The notes under the pieces were generated by a model. That model was given only the letters and a program-made list of their open reading frames with translations, did no database searches and was not told the DNA's origin. From assembly GCF_000413935.1 (NCBI RefSeq), contig NZ_KE340382.1, forward strand, positions 1-64,000: DNA of 64,000 bases, read 5' to 3'. Each line of letters begins with the position of its first letter. Position 1 is the stretch's first letter. Position numbers and translations under genes: made by a program. Below, piece after piece: positions 7,844-17,309 of this stretch. Source of the DNA: Acinetobacter colistiniresistens (GTDB lineage Bacteria > Pseudomonadota > Gammaproteobacteria > Pseudomonadales > Moraxellaceae).

Positions 7844-8761
7844 ATGCCAAATTCGAATATTCCCAAAGATGTTGCTGGCAGCCTGACCAATGTTTTCACC
7901 AACATCAACTTTGAGCGGCTCAGTGAAATCGTAGTCGCGATTATTTTATGTTTTATTGGTTTTTTAATTGCCCGTTTGGTCTCCAATGCCTTTATCCGTA
8001 CCGTGAGCAGCCGATTTAATGCGCATCAGCGCCTGCTCTGGCGTCGAGGTATTTTTTACTTCATCTTCTTGCTGTTCATTATGACTAGCTTAAGAGAAGC
8101 TGGCTTTAAACTCAGTGTCTTTCTGGGTGCGGCAGGGATCTTAACCGTTGCCTTGGGTTTTGCTTCACAAACCTCGGCCAGCAACTTGATCAGTGGTCTT
8201 TTCTTGATTGGTGAAGGTTCATTTGAAGTCGGCGATACGATTCAAATTACTTTAATTCGGGGGCAAACCATTGAAGGTGAAGTGATTTCAATTGACTTAC
8301 TTTCAGTGAAATTACTCACACTCGACAATGTTTATATTCGTTTGCCGAATGAACAGCTGATCCGAACACCGGTGATGAACTTATCTAAATATCCAATACG
8401 GCGTATTCCAATCACCTTGGCAATTAATTTCCATGAAGACATTATTAAAGTGCGACATGTGCTGTTAGACGTTGCCGCCAAATACCCTCTGGTGATGGAT
8501 GACCCTAAAGCCACGGTTACCGTGACTGCTTTCAGGGAGTCTTCAATCGAACTATTATTTGCAGTATGGTGTCGTCAGGAAAACTCACTCAAAGTCCGCG
8601 ATGAAATGCAGGAACGTATCCGTAATGGCTTTCTACAAAATCAGATCGAGATTCCGGTACCGAAAATGGGTCTGATTGATCGACCTCTTCCCTTAGAAAA
8701 TGACGAAGTCGATCAATATGCCAATCAGAAAGAACTCAAAAAAGAACAGAAAGAGCAATAA
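7844..8761 (+). CDS. MscS-family mechanosensitive channel
   Basis: Inner-membrane channel of the small-conductance class that opens under membrane tension during hypo-osmotic shock. The 305-aa protein has N-terminal transmembrane segments (about 28-48 and 66-82), then the pore-lining helix region LGAAGILTVALGFASQTSASNLISG, the beta domain (FEVGDTIQI...GEVISIDLLSVKLLT, LPNEQLI) and a C-terminal alpha/beta domain to about 285, followed by a charged tail. AAGGGG lies 5 nt before the ATG. Its operon partner is the DUF432 gene. Its stop abuts the stop of the convergent DUF2339 gene with no bases between. Confidence 0.92.
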   Translation: MPNSNIPKDVAGSLTNVFTNINFERLSEIVVAIILCFIGFLIARLVSNAFIRTVSSRFNAHQRLLWRRGIFYFIFLLFIMTSLREAGFKLSVFLGAAGILTVALGFASQTSASNLISGLFLIGEGSFEVGDTIQITLIRGQTIEGEVISIDLLSVKLLTLDNVYIRLPNEQLIRTPVMNLSKYPIRRIPITLAINFHEDIIKVRHVLLDVAAKYPLVMDDPKATVTVTAFRESSIELLFAVWCRQENSLKVRDEMQERIRNGFLQNQIEIPVPKMGLIDRPLPLENDEVDQYANQKELKKEQKEQ

Positions 8762-11629
8762 TCAGCGCTCTTTCTGAGTCTGTTCTATTGCAGGCGGCAA
8801 AGGTGCCAGATAGGCAATCACCAACATCACGACTCCTGCGCCAATAAATGAAATTACACGGGTCAATGTGCCGCTTTGCGATAGATCCAATAACAACAGT
8901 TTCGCCACGACAATCGCTAATAATGCAGCGCCGACAAACCAAATTTGCCGGATGTGGCGACGGCTGGAAAAGGTCATCAGAATAAAGGCCAAAATTACCC
9001 ATAACAACGTCAGACTGAGTTGCACATCACCATTTTGCCAAATCGCGATTCCCCAAAATGGTGTGCCCAAATAATGATGCATGGCACGTACCACCACGCT
9101 ACTCAACACCAATAAGCCAATCAAAATAGTTGAGACTTTAAAACCCCACTCAATCGAACCTTCCACACTAAAGTCATGTTGATAAATCGTCCAAATCAGT
9201 CCCGCAAACACCAATAAAGACAAAAGATCAGTGACGTTTAGAAGCGGTAGGAAATAGTACTGTTGCACCGAATCTGGATCTAAACTCATCAACACTAACC
9301 AAAAGAGGGTTAGACACCATATAGGGAACTGATGCAATAGCGAGGTTCTATTGGATAGCAACAACCAGACACTATAGCTCACAGGAATTAACCCAAGTGC
9401 TGCAATCGGCATGATTGGAAAAATAGCGAGGCCAATCAAAGCTAAACCCAGCCAGAGTAAAGTGGCCCAAATCTTGGCATCTCCTTTCGGCTTGTTCAAA
9501 TTCAAGCTGATTAGGAGTAATGATAATAAGGTTGCAGCGATGGCAAAGCTCAGCTGACTTAAACCACTTGGCCAATGCCCAACCGAATAGATCTGTACAG
9601 CAAAACTTTCCACATAAAGCAGCAACAATAACACCGCCGCCAAAATCAGTTGTAGATTGCCCCATTGCAAGCGTGATTTAAGATACACAGCCACACTAAA
9701 TAACAGCAACAACGTGGCTGCAATCGCAAGATAAGGGCTCAGTCCATCCTGTTGCCATTGCATCAACTCAACGCCAGCAATCGCGCCCGAATACAGCCCA
9801 AGTGCCAGAAATACACCACTCAACATCCGTGCGCTGAAATACTTCTCCACTTCTTGGTAATGCAGTAGGTAAAACGCCGATATAAATTGAGCCAATGCAA
9901 AAATTGCAGTACTTAGAATCGGGAAATGATCATTTGACCAGACTTGGAACAGCAATGCCATCGAACTTAACAGCACCAACGCCACGCCCACATAACGACT
10001 TAATCGATAACGCTCGGTCACTCCCCAGACAATCAGTGCGGTTCCCTGAATCACCCAACCCGTTGATGTCCAATGTGCTCCTTTGGCCAATGGAAAAATC
10101 AACGCGACAAATACCACTGCAAGGATGAAAAAGCTTTTGGCTAAAATTGAAAGTTGTGGATACTGACGCTTAATCCAGATATTGAGACTGATATAAACAA
10201 GCGCGAGTGCAATCGCTCCCCAAGTGAGCGCTGCTGTCGAGTTCTGCATTAGATAGGCATGTAATGAAAAGCCCAATACAGGAACACTAAAAATCAAGCC
10301 GACATCTAAAATCGGTTGTAAACGCTGTGTTTTCAGCCCCATTTCCTGATCTGACTCTAAACGCTGATTTTGCGCCCGCACCATCAATTGGCTATAACGA
10401 ATACTGAGCCAGATAAACAGCGCCATATGTAGCCACAGAATCATATCCAAGGTATTAAACTGCGATGTTTTTGCGTAAATTCCAATTGTTGATCCACCAA
10501 TAAACATGGTGGCAAAGAAGGCAATTTGATGCAGAATTTTCCATGGCTGAATAAAATTCAATGCTGCCACAGCCAAGTTAATGACAAAGTAGTAGCCGAA
10601 TAAGAAAATCACATCAGGATGGTTTTGTGGAATTAGCAATGGCGCAAGATAAGCCATGGTTAAAGCCAACATCGCTAAATACAGGGCTTGTTGCTTTAAA
10701 CTTAGATAGACCGTCACCAATAATAAAATCACAAATAAAATACTGGCCGTGCTTAAACTGGCAATGACCGCAAAATGGTGTGAGAAAATCAGAGTCAGGA
10801 ATACAACCGCCAGACCGACGCCTTGTAAAGCAACTGCAAATAATTGATTTTTCTTTTGCAACCAATAACCTGCAAGGGTGGTGATCACACCTGCACTGGC
10901 AATAAAACCCAGTTTAACACCGAGGCTGAGTTGCCAATGTTCACTGGCAAAACGTAATAATAACACTACACCGACCATGAGTATGGCGACAGCGACACGG
11001 AGAATTGGATTGCCATGCATCATCCAGTCCAGTGCAGGTTGCCACCAAGCAGGCTGTTTAGGTTTAGACCTTGGAGAAATTGAATTTTGTTGTGTCGCTG
11101 TCTGGACTGATTCAGGACTGGCTTGCATCCAAGCAGTTTGTGGTTGCTCTACAATTGCAGTAGCCGAAGCTGCCGATTGAGTGAGATCAATCCCCTGATC
11201 ATGAGAAAAAGGCTGCGACTGAATTGCAGTCTCTTGCTTTATCGATTGTGTTGCGATCTGCTCTAAATGCAGCAATCGGTTTTGAAAAGCACTGATGGTT
11301 TGAATCAAGCACAGCAACAATACCAATAACGCCCCACCCGCAAGCCACATCCACGTATTGGCATAGGCAAACAGTGCAAGTAATGCGGTCGCATAAATTA
11401 CAATTTTTTGTACGCCGATGTCCGTCAGTTGTGTGAAATGGTTCGGCGCGGCTTGCTCAAGCCGAGTTAAACGCTGATGAATTTCAGACAGAATGTGCAC
11501 AATAACAACGGTCAAGCCAATGCTGGCAGCAGCAACAGTACCCTGCCACTTCAATGCAATTGCGGCAGCAAGCAATACAGTCAAGGCAATTAAAACGACG
11601 ATGAGTCCCTGTTTATCTTTTTTATACAT
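8762..11629 (-). CDS. Large DUF2339 multi-pass membrane protein
   Basis: A 955-aa protein, hydrophobic over most of its length, with more than 20 likely transmembrane helices. The first two form a hairpin (about 8-47), then comes a soluble Gln/Ser-rich linker (about 130-195), then a continuous series of helices from about 208 to the end. This is the layout of DUF2339 proteins, whose function is unknown; a role in membrane or envelope biology is only a guess. It is monocistronic, divergent from polA and convergent with mscS. Stop codons of the convergent pair touch and no terminator hairpin lies between them. Confidence 0.85.
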   Translation of the reverse strand: MYKKDKQGLIVVLIALTVLLAAAIALKWQGTVAAASIGLTVVIVHILSEIHQRLTRLEQAAPNHFTQLTDIGVQKIVIYATALLALFAYANTWMWLAGGALLVLLLCLIQTISAFQNRLLHLEQIATQSIKQETAIQSQPFSHDQGIDLTQSAASATAIVEQPQTAWMQASPESVQTATQQNSISPRSKPKQPAWWQPALDWMMHGNPILRVAVAILMVGVVLLLRFASEHWQLSLGVKLGFIASAGVITTLAGYWLQKKNQLFAVALQGVGLAVVFLTLIFSHHFAVIASLSTASILFVILLLVTVYLSLKQQALYLAMLALTMAYLAPLLIPQNHPDVIFLFGYYFVINLAVAALNFIQPWKILHQIAFFATMFIGGSTIGIYAKTSQFNTLDMILWLHMALFIWLSIRYSQLMVRAQNQRLESDQEMGLKTQRLQPILDVGLIFSVPVLGFSLHAYLMQNSTAALTWGAIALALVYISLNIWIKRQYPQLSILAKSFFILAVVFVALIFPLAKGAHWTSTGWVIQGTALIVWGVTERYRLSRYVGVALVLLSSMALLFQVWSNDHFPILSTAIFALAQFISAFYLLHYQEVEKYFSARMLSGVFLALGLYSGAIAGVELMQWQQDGLSPYLAIAATLLLLFSVAVYLKSRLQWGNLQLILAAVLLLLLYVESFAVQIYSVGHWPSGLSQLSFAIAATLLSLLLISLNLNKPKGDAKIWATLLWLGLALIGLAIFPIMPIAALGLIPVSYSVWLLLSNRTSLLHQFPIWCLTLFWLVLMSLDPDSVQQYYFLPLLNVTDLLSLLVFAGLIWTIYQHDFSVEGSIEWGFKVSTILIGLLVLSSVVVRAMHHYLGTPFWGIAIWQNGDVQLSLTLLWVILAFILMTFSSRRHIRQIWFVGAALLAIVVAKLLLLDLSQSGTLTRVISFIGAGVVMLVIAYLAPLPPAIEQTQKER

Positions 11630-11817
11630 AGACTTATATCAATTATGACAGCTTCATTGCGGCTATCTTACTTGATCACCAGATCAGCAGGTATTGTTAC
11701 ATACAAAATACTGCAAATCTTAAACGACACAAGCAGCCGCACTCATTCCTGTTCAAATAAGACAGCCACCACTTTTTCACGTAAAATAGCGACTAATTTA
11801 TAATTAGGATTTGCGCA

Positions 11818-14583
11818 ATGCCACCTTTTGTCTTGGTTGACGGGTCTTATTTTTTATTTCGTGCTTTTCACGCTCTACCGCCATTAACGACGTCGACTGG
11901 CTTACATACCAATGCAATACGGGGTGCAATTTCAGCCATTCAGAAATTGATGCGCCGCACTCAACCGACGCATATGGCTGTGATTTTTGATACGCCAGAG
12001 CCAACCTTCCGTCATAAACTATCACCCATCTATAAAGGTGATCGCCCAAGCATGCCTGAGGAATTATCTCAACAGATTCCTTATCTACATGCGTTGATCA
12101 AAGCCCAAGGGATTCCTTTGTATTTTCTCGCGGGTGCGGAAGCGGATGACATTATTGGGACGCTAACCAAACGCGCTTTAGCTGAAGGTCATCATGTCCT
12201 CATCTCGACAGGTGACAAAGACATGGCGCAGTTGGTCAATGAACACGTCAAACTGGAAGACAGTTTTAAAGAACGTGTTTTAGACGAAGCTGGCGTGTTT
12301 GAAAAATTTGGCGTACATCCAAATCAAATCATTGATTATCTGACCCTCATGGGCGATGCATCTGACGGTATTATGGGTGTACCTGGTGTCGGTGCAAAAA
12401 CAGCAGCGAAACTATTGAATGAGTACGGCACACTCAGCAATATCATTGCCAGTGCTGATCAGCTCAAAGGTAAACTCAGCCAGAATATTAAAGATAATGT
12501 AGACAACATCAAAGTTGACCACCAACTGGCCAGTATTGTCTGTGATCTCGATCTTGCTTTGGATTGGCATGACCTGAAACTGTCTAATCCAAATGTTGAA
12601 CAGCTTCGTGACCTATACACTGAATTAGAATTCCGTAATCAGTTACAGTCTTTAGACCATCCAAACAATCCAAACAGTTCAACCTATCAGCAAACGGCAC
12701 AAAGCATTGCCAAAGCGGAACAAAAAGTAGAACCTGTGGTTGCCGAAGACCATGCCAATCTGTCTAGCCAAGATGATCAACTTGGGAATGCCACTTATCA
12801 TACGGTACTGAATCAACACGATTGGGATGCCTTATTGCAGCGCATGCAGCAGGCCGATCATTTTGCAATTGATACGGAAACCACCAATCTGGATTATCGT
12901 TTTGCCGAACTGGTCGGTTTCTCGGTGGCGTTTGATGCCCAGGATGCCTATTACGTTCCAGTTGCACATGATTATGAAGGTGCACCTGAACAGCTCAATC
13001 GCGAGCAGGTTCTTGCTCAGATCAAACCGATTCTTGAAAATGAACACGTGAAGAAAATTGGCCATCATCTCAAATATGATGCACATATCTTTGCCAATCA
13101 TGGCATCACCATTCAAGGTTGGTATTTCGATACCATGCTGGCTTCATACGTATTGAATGCCGCAGCAACTCGACATGGTATGGATGATGTCGCTCGACTT
13201 TATCTCAGCCATTTGACCACGACTTTTGAACAAATCGCAGGTAAAGGTGCCAAACAGAAAACCTTTAACCAGATTGAGCTTGAAGTTGCGGCACATTATG
13301 CTGCCGAAGATGCGCATGTCACCTATCGCTTATACGAAGTGTTAGCAGCAAAACTAAAAAGCCATCCTGAATTGGTCAACATCCTGCATAACATCGAAAT
13401 GCCTGTCGCGCGTGTCCTCACGGGCATGGAAGAGGATGGCATTAAACTAGATCACGCTTTCCTTGATCAGTTGAGTGTTGAATTTTCTAAAACTATTCAA
13501 ACGCTGGAAGCTCAAGCAGCTGAACTGGCAGGCGAAGCTTTCAATGTTGCCTCGCCCAAACAAGTCGGTGAAGTTCTATTTGAAAAGCTTGGACTCAAAG
13601 GCGGTAAGAAAACTGCGACAGGTCAATACAGCACCAGTGAAAGTATTCTGGAGAAAATCGAGCATCCTTTAGCCGAAGTGATTTTGGAACACCGTGGTCT
13701 GGCAAAACTGAAAAATACTTATACCGATCGTTTGATTGAACAATCGCATGACACGACACATCGTGTACATACCAGCTACCATCAGGCCTTAACAGCAACA
13801 GGCCGTTTATCTTCAACCGATCCAAACTTGCAAAACATTCCCATCCGTACCCCGATTGGTCGTCAAATTCGTAAAGCCTTTATTGCGCCTGAAGGTCGTG
13901 TCTTATTGGCAGCCGATTATTCACAAATCGAATTGCGTTTGATGGCACATTTCTCACAAGATGATGCGCTCGTTCATGCCTTTCAACAAGGCCAGGACGT
14001 GCACCGTCGTACCGCCGCTGAAGTGCTTGGTATTGCCATTGAAGATGTGACGAATGACCAACGTCGTCAAGCCAAGGCCGTCAACTTTGGTCTGCTCTAT
14101 GGCATGTCTGAATTCGGTCTCACCCGTCAGCTCGGTTTTAGCCGTGAAGAATCGCGTAGCTATATCGCACGTTACTTCCAGCGTTATCCAGGTGTTTTGG
14201 ATTATATGGAGCGCACACGTCAAATTGCGCGTGAGCAAGGTTTTGTGGAAACCATTTTAGGTCGTCGTCTATATACACCAGACATTATGGCCAGCAATAA
14301 AATGATTAAACAGGCAGCTGAACGCGCGGCCATCAATGCACCGTTACAAGGCAGTGCAGCGGATATCATTAAACTGGCGATGATCGCCGTCGATAAGATG
14401 CTACCAAAAGACCAAGCCAAGCTGTTACTACAGGTACACGATGAATTGGTATTCGAAGCCGATGCTGCAATCGCAGATGAACTGTCAAAGCAAATTGCTG
14501 ACGTGATGCAATCGGTATTGGAAATTTCAGTGCCATTTGTGGTGGAAGTTGGACAAGGTCCAAACTGGGACGCTGCCCACTAA
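11818..14583 (+). CDS. polA: DNA polymerase I
   Basis: Repair polymerase that removes RNA primers and fills gaps. All three domains are present in 921 aa: 5' nuclease (about 1-300; FLAGAEADDIIGTL, TGDKDMAQLV, GVPGVGAKTA), 3'-5' proofreading exonuclease (about 335-515; FAIDTETTNLD and YAAEDAHVTYRL keep the acidic residues), and family-A polymerase (about 530-921; motif A DYSQIELRLMAH, O-helix RRQAKAVNFGLLYG, motif C QVHDELVFE). AGGA precedes the ATG by 8 nt. The 188-bp divergent gap to the DUF2339 gene carries its promoter. Confidence 0.97.
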   Translation: MPPFVLVDGSYFLFRAFHALPPLTTSTGLHTNAIRGAISAIQKLMRRTQPTHMAVIFDTPEPTFRHKLSPIYKGDRPSMPEELSQQIPYLHALIKAQGIPLYFLAGAEADDIIGTLTKRALAEGHHVLISTGDKDMAQLVNEHVKLEDSFKERVLDEAGVFEKFGVHPNQIIDYLTLMGDASDGIMGVPGVGAKTAAKLLNEYGTLSNIIASADQLKGKLSQNIKDNVDNIKVDHQLASIVCDLDLALDWHDLKLSNPNVEQLRDLYTELEFRNQLQSLDHPNNPNSSTYQQTAQSIAKAEQKVEPVVAEDHANLSSQDDQLGNATYHTVLNQHDWDALLQRMQQADHFAIDTETTNLDYRFAELVGFSVAFDAQDAYYVPVAHDYEGAPEQLNREQVLAQIKPILENEHVKKIGHHLKYDAHIFANHGITIQGWYFDTMLASYVLNAAATRHGMDDVARLYLSHLTTTFEQIAGKGAKQKTFNQIELEVAAHYAAEDAHVTYRLYEVLAAKLKSHPELVNILHNIEMPVARVLTGMEEDGIKLDHAFLDQLSVEFSKTIQTLEAQAAELAGEAFNVASPKQVGEVLFEKLGLKGGKKTATGQYSTSESILEKIEHPLAEVILEHRGLAKLKNTYTDRLIEQSHDTTHRVHTSYHQALTATGRLSSTDPNLQNIPIRTPIGRQIRKAFIAPEGRVLLAADYSQIELRLMAHFSQDDALVHAFQQGQDVHRRTAAEVLGIAIEDVTNDQRRQAKAVNFGLLYGMSEFGLTRQLGFSREESRSYIARYFQRYPGVLDYMERTRQIAREQGFVETILGRRLYTPDIMASNKMIKQAAERAAINAPLQGSAADIIKLAMIAVDKMLPKDQAKLLLQVHDELVFEADAAIADELSKQIADVMQSVLEISVPFVVEVGQGPNWDAAH

Positions 14584-14608
14584 GCGCCGACAACCGCTCA
14601 ATAAAAGT

Positions 14609-14650
14609 TTCTTGCAGACAGGGGATTAAAACTCCCCTGCGCTACAAGAA
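14609..14650 (+). other. Long imperfect hairpin downstream of polA
   Basis: Outer arms TTCTTG / CAAGAA enclose inner arms CAGGGGA / TCCCCTG with a 7-nt loop. No T-run follows, so it is not a standard terminator. Possibilities are an RNA processing or stability element, or part of a small RNA; regulatory RNAs downstream of polA are known in other gammaproteobacteria (Spot 42, ErsA). Confidence 0.5.
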
Positions 14651-14701
14651 CACAAATAATAAATAATAGCCGATAAAAATTAATCCGCAAAGGAGATAGG
14701 A

Positions 14702-14719
14702 ATGCAACATGTCCTTTAA
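14702..14719 (+). CDS. Possible five-codon minigene overlapping the acyltransferase start
   Basis: ATG CAA CAT GTC CTT TAA is placed 6 nt after the strong Shine-Dalgarno AAAGGAG (14689-14695) and overlaps the next gene's ATG (14709) in another frame. It may be a translational control element or simply chance. Confidence 0.35.
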   Translation: MQHVL

Positions 14720-15839
14720 TCAAGTTCAATTTAACCGTTATCACTCCATTGATTCACTGCGTTTTATTTCAATCTGCTTGGTGTTACTGCATCACTTTAA
14801 TATCCCCTATAAGCTGTTCGACACCTCAATCGGCTTTCAGTTTTTTGGCGAAAGCATTACCACGCTTTTAGCCCGAAACGGCAACTATGGGGTCACCATG
14901 TTCTTCGTGATCTCAGGTTATTTAATCACCTCACATACCATCAAGCGTTGGGGTGCACTCCATCAAATCAATACTCGGGACTTTTATATTTCACGATTTG
15001 CTCGCATCATGCCAACCTTGATTTTGCTGATCTGTCTGGTGAATTTGTTAGGGGCATTTGAGCTTAAACCCTTTATGACCCAAGCTCCAAATGGCATTGT
15101 GGTGGCTCAGTCAACGGTCAATTTGGCAGCACTGACCTTCTGGATGAATATCCTGATCATTGAAAATGGTTGGGTCAACTATGCACTTGGGGTGCTCTGG
15201 TCGTTATCGGTTGAAGAAGTGTTTTATCTGCTTTTTCCGCTGACAGCACTGCTATTTAAGAAAAAACCCTACTTTCTATTTGTCTGTATTGCCGTGATTC
15301 TATTTGCACCGTATTTTAGATATTTACATTACGGTGAGGAAAGTGGCGCCTACCTCTATCATTACTTCTCCAGTTTTGATGGGATTGCCTTTGGCTGTAT
15401 CGCAGCACTAGTTGCACCGCAACTGAAACTGCAAGCCAAAACTTGGCGATGGCTAAAAATCATTGCCATTACTGCAATGCTATTCATTTACTTTTCAGCA
15501 CCGATTAAACAAAACTGTGTTTGGGGCATTAGTCTATTTGCACTTGCAACCGCCATTCTGATTCTGGCAAATATCGCCAATGAACAGATCACAACTCATA
15601 AGCCGCGTTTTAAGTGGTTACAGGAAATTGGCAAGAATAGTTATGAAATTTATTTATTCCATCTCATTATTTTAGGTACTTTTAAACTGTTTTATACACC
15701 TGCCCTGACTGAAGGCAATATCAAACTACTGTTATTATTCATCTATTTTTTACTTGCGATTGGACTTGGTGGCTTGATTGCACGCTACTTTTCCAACCCA
15801 CTCAATCGAGCGATCCGACAACGCTGGATCAAGAAATAA
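14709..15839 (+). CDS. Membrane acyltransferase (acyltransferase-3 family)
   Basis: Integral membrane O-acyltransferase of the family that includes OafA and NodX-like enzymes, which acetylate or acylate sugars of surface polysaccharides. The 376-aa protein begins with the signature YHSIDSLRFISICLVLLHHF, including the catalytic-type His, followed by FFVISGYLIT and about ten membrane helices. No C-terminal SGNH domain is fused. The substrate cannot be deduced. The Shine-Dalgarno is 13 nt from this ATG, which is far, and is better placed for the minigene at 14702. A terminator overlaps the stop codon. Confidence 0.88.
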   Translation: MSFNQVQFNRYHSIDSLRFISICLVLLHHFNIPYKLFDTSIGFQFFGESITTLLARNGNYGVTMFFVISGYLITSHTIKRWGALHQINTRDFYISRFARIMPTLILLICLVNLLGAFELKPFMTQAPNGIVVAQSTVNLAALTFWMNILIIENGWVNYALGVLWSLSVEEVFYLLFPLTALLFKKKPYFLFVCIAVILFAPYFRYLHYGEESGAYLYHYFSSFDGIAFGCIAALVAPQLKLQAKTWRWLKIIAITAMLFIYFSAPIKQNCVWGISLFALATAILILANIANEQITTHKPRFKWLQEIGKNSYEIYLFHLIILGTFKLFYTPALTEGNIKLLLLFIYFLLAIGLGGLIARYFSNPLNRAIRQRWIKK

Positions 15840-15868
15840 AAAATGGACAAGATGCCCATTTTTTATTG
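15838..15868. terminator. Bidirectional terminator after the acyltransferase gene
   Basis: Stem AAAAAATGG / CCATTTTTT with a 9-nt loop. It begins in the stop codon of the plus-strand gene and can also end the minus-strand proC-yggT transcript. Confidence 0.82.
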
Positions 15869-15880
15869 AATCCATACCGC

Positions 15881-16450
15881 TTAAAGACCGGTTAACAGAA
15901 CTTTAGCCGCTTCATTCATCAAGATCTCAGCCACGTAGAGTGCCAAGAATGCCAGAATTGGAGATAAGTCAATCATCCCCATATTCGGTAAGATACGACG
16001 GAATGGTGCAAGCAATGGCTCAGCTAGCTCCTGAATCACTTCGATATAAGGCGAGCGAGACTGGGTAAACATCACCACCCAACTGAGAATGATGGTTGCA
16101 AAAATCAAGTAACGACAGAAACGGATCAAGTCCTGAATCATGGTCACAAAAGTCGTGATAACCAAATACACAGCGCTATGCGGCATCTGTCCAGACAAAT
16201 ACATCAGACCAAACATTTTCAGCAAATAAAGCACCACCAATAAGGCAACTGCTGCTAAATTCACTCGCCCTTTGCCGACTGTTGGGAAAATACGGCTAAA
16301 AACATCTACAATTCTGGTCGCTTTCGCTGTAGAAAGCACCACAGGATTGTAGGGACTGACTGCCGCCAATTGCATTAAAAAACGGAAAAAGACCAATAAA
16401 ATCGCAACATTGATCAAAACACCAAAAATTAGCGCAGAACTTGCACCCAT
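15881..16450 (-). CDS. YggT-family membrane protein
   Basis: A 189-aa protein made of two similar halves, each with paired membrane helices (about 7-27 and 60-80, then 90-118 and 160-185), as in YggT proteins. The signature region PLLAPFRRILPNMGMIDLSPILAFLAL is present near the C-terminus. A role in osmotic tolerance has been suggested for the family but the molecular function is unknown. It lies 16 nt downstream of proC; yggT-proC adjacency is widespread in proteobacteria. Confidence 0.88.
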   Translation of the reverse strand: MGASSALIFGVLINVAILLVFFRFLMQLAAVSPYNPVVLSTAKATRIVDVFSRIFPTVGKGRVNLAAVALLVVLYLLKMFGLMYLSGQMPHSAVYLVITTFVTMIQDLIRFCRYLIFATIILSWVVMFTQSRSPYIEVIQELAEPLLAPFRRILPNMGMIDLSPILAFLALYVAEILMNEAAKVLLTGL

Positions 16451-16466
16451 AATTGTCTTATCCTAC

Positions 16467-17306
16467 TTAAACCGATTTAGACTTGTCACTCAACTCTTGT
16501 GCAAGCTCTTGGCTACGCTTCTGAGCTGCTGCAAGCGCTGCTTGAATATTTTGTGAAATCTGCGCACGATCAAACACTTCTAAAGCTGCTTGGGTTGTGC
16601 CGTTTGGAGATGTCACATTTTTACGTAATTCTGCAGGAGAGTTTGAGCTGGTAATCGCCATTTGCGCTGCACCTAATGCCGTTTGCAATGTTAAAGCAGT
16701 CGCGACTTTCTCATCCAGGCCCAAGTTCTTACCTGCACGAATCATACTTTCCATCAAATAAAAGAAATACGCAGGACCTGAACCCGATACGGCGGTAACC
16801 GCATCAATTTGTGCTTCACTGTCCACCCAAATGGTTAAACCTGTCGCCGCTAAAATTTGACTGGTTAACTCACGATCTTGCGTACCCACAGCGTCAGATG
16901 CATAAATACCATGTGCACCTGTTTGTACCAATGCGGGAGTGTTTGGCATGACACGAACAACGCGTTGACTACCACCAATTAAATCTGAAATTGTTTGAAT
17001 TTCAGCGCCCGCAATAATTGAAATGACTAGTTTATCTGACAACAGGCCTGTTAATGGTTGTAATACCGTTGCCAAGACTTGTGGTTTGACAGCCAACACC
17101 ACCACATCCGCATTTTTAATCGCTTCCACATTGTCTGTGGTGGTCTGAATTCCCTTTTCTTCTAATACGTGGCGAATTTGCTCTACAGGATCAGAAACTG
17201 TAATCCGTGTGGTCGGTAATCCGCGCGAAAGTAATCCACCGATTAAGGCTTGCGCCATGTTACCGCCGCCAATAAAACAAATATTTTTATTCAATGCTGT
17301 CGCCAT
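16467..17306 (-). CDS. proC: Pyrroline-5-carboxylate reductase
   Basis: Last step of proline synthesis: NAD(P)H-dependent reduction of pyrroline-5-carboxylate. The 279-aa protein has an N-terminal Rossmann motif (FIGGGNMAQALIGGL) and the C-terminal signature around VTAVSGSGPAYFFYLMESM and LRKNVTSPNGTTQAAL. It is complete. It lies 3 nt downstream of tilS and 16 nt upstream of yggT, so accA-tilS-proC-yggT look like one minus-strand transcript. Confidence 0.96.
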   Translation of the reverse strand: MATALNKNICFIGGGNMAQALIGGLLSRGLPTTRITVSDPVEQIRHVLEEKGIQTTTDNVEAIKNADVVVLAVKPQVLATVLQPLTGLLSDKLVISIIAGAEIQTISDLIGGSQRVVRVMPNTPALVQTGAHGIYASDAVGTQDRELTSQILAATGLTIWVDSEAQIDAVTAVSGSGPAYFFYLMESMIRAGKNLGLDEKVATALTLQTALGAAQMAITSSNSPAELRKNVTSPNGTTQAALEVFDRAQISQNIQAALAAAQKRSQELAQELSDKSKSV

Positions 17307-17309
17307 GTC

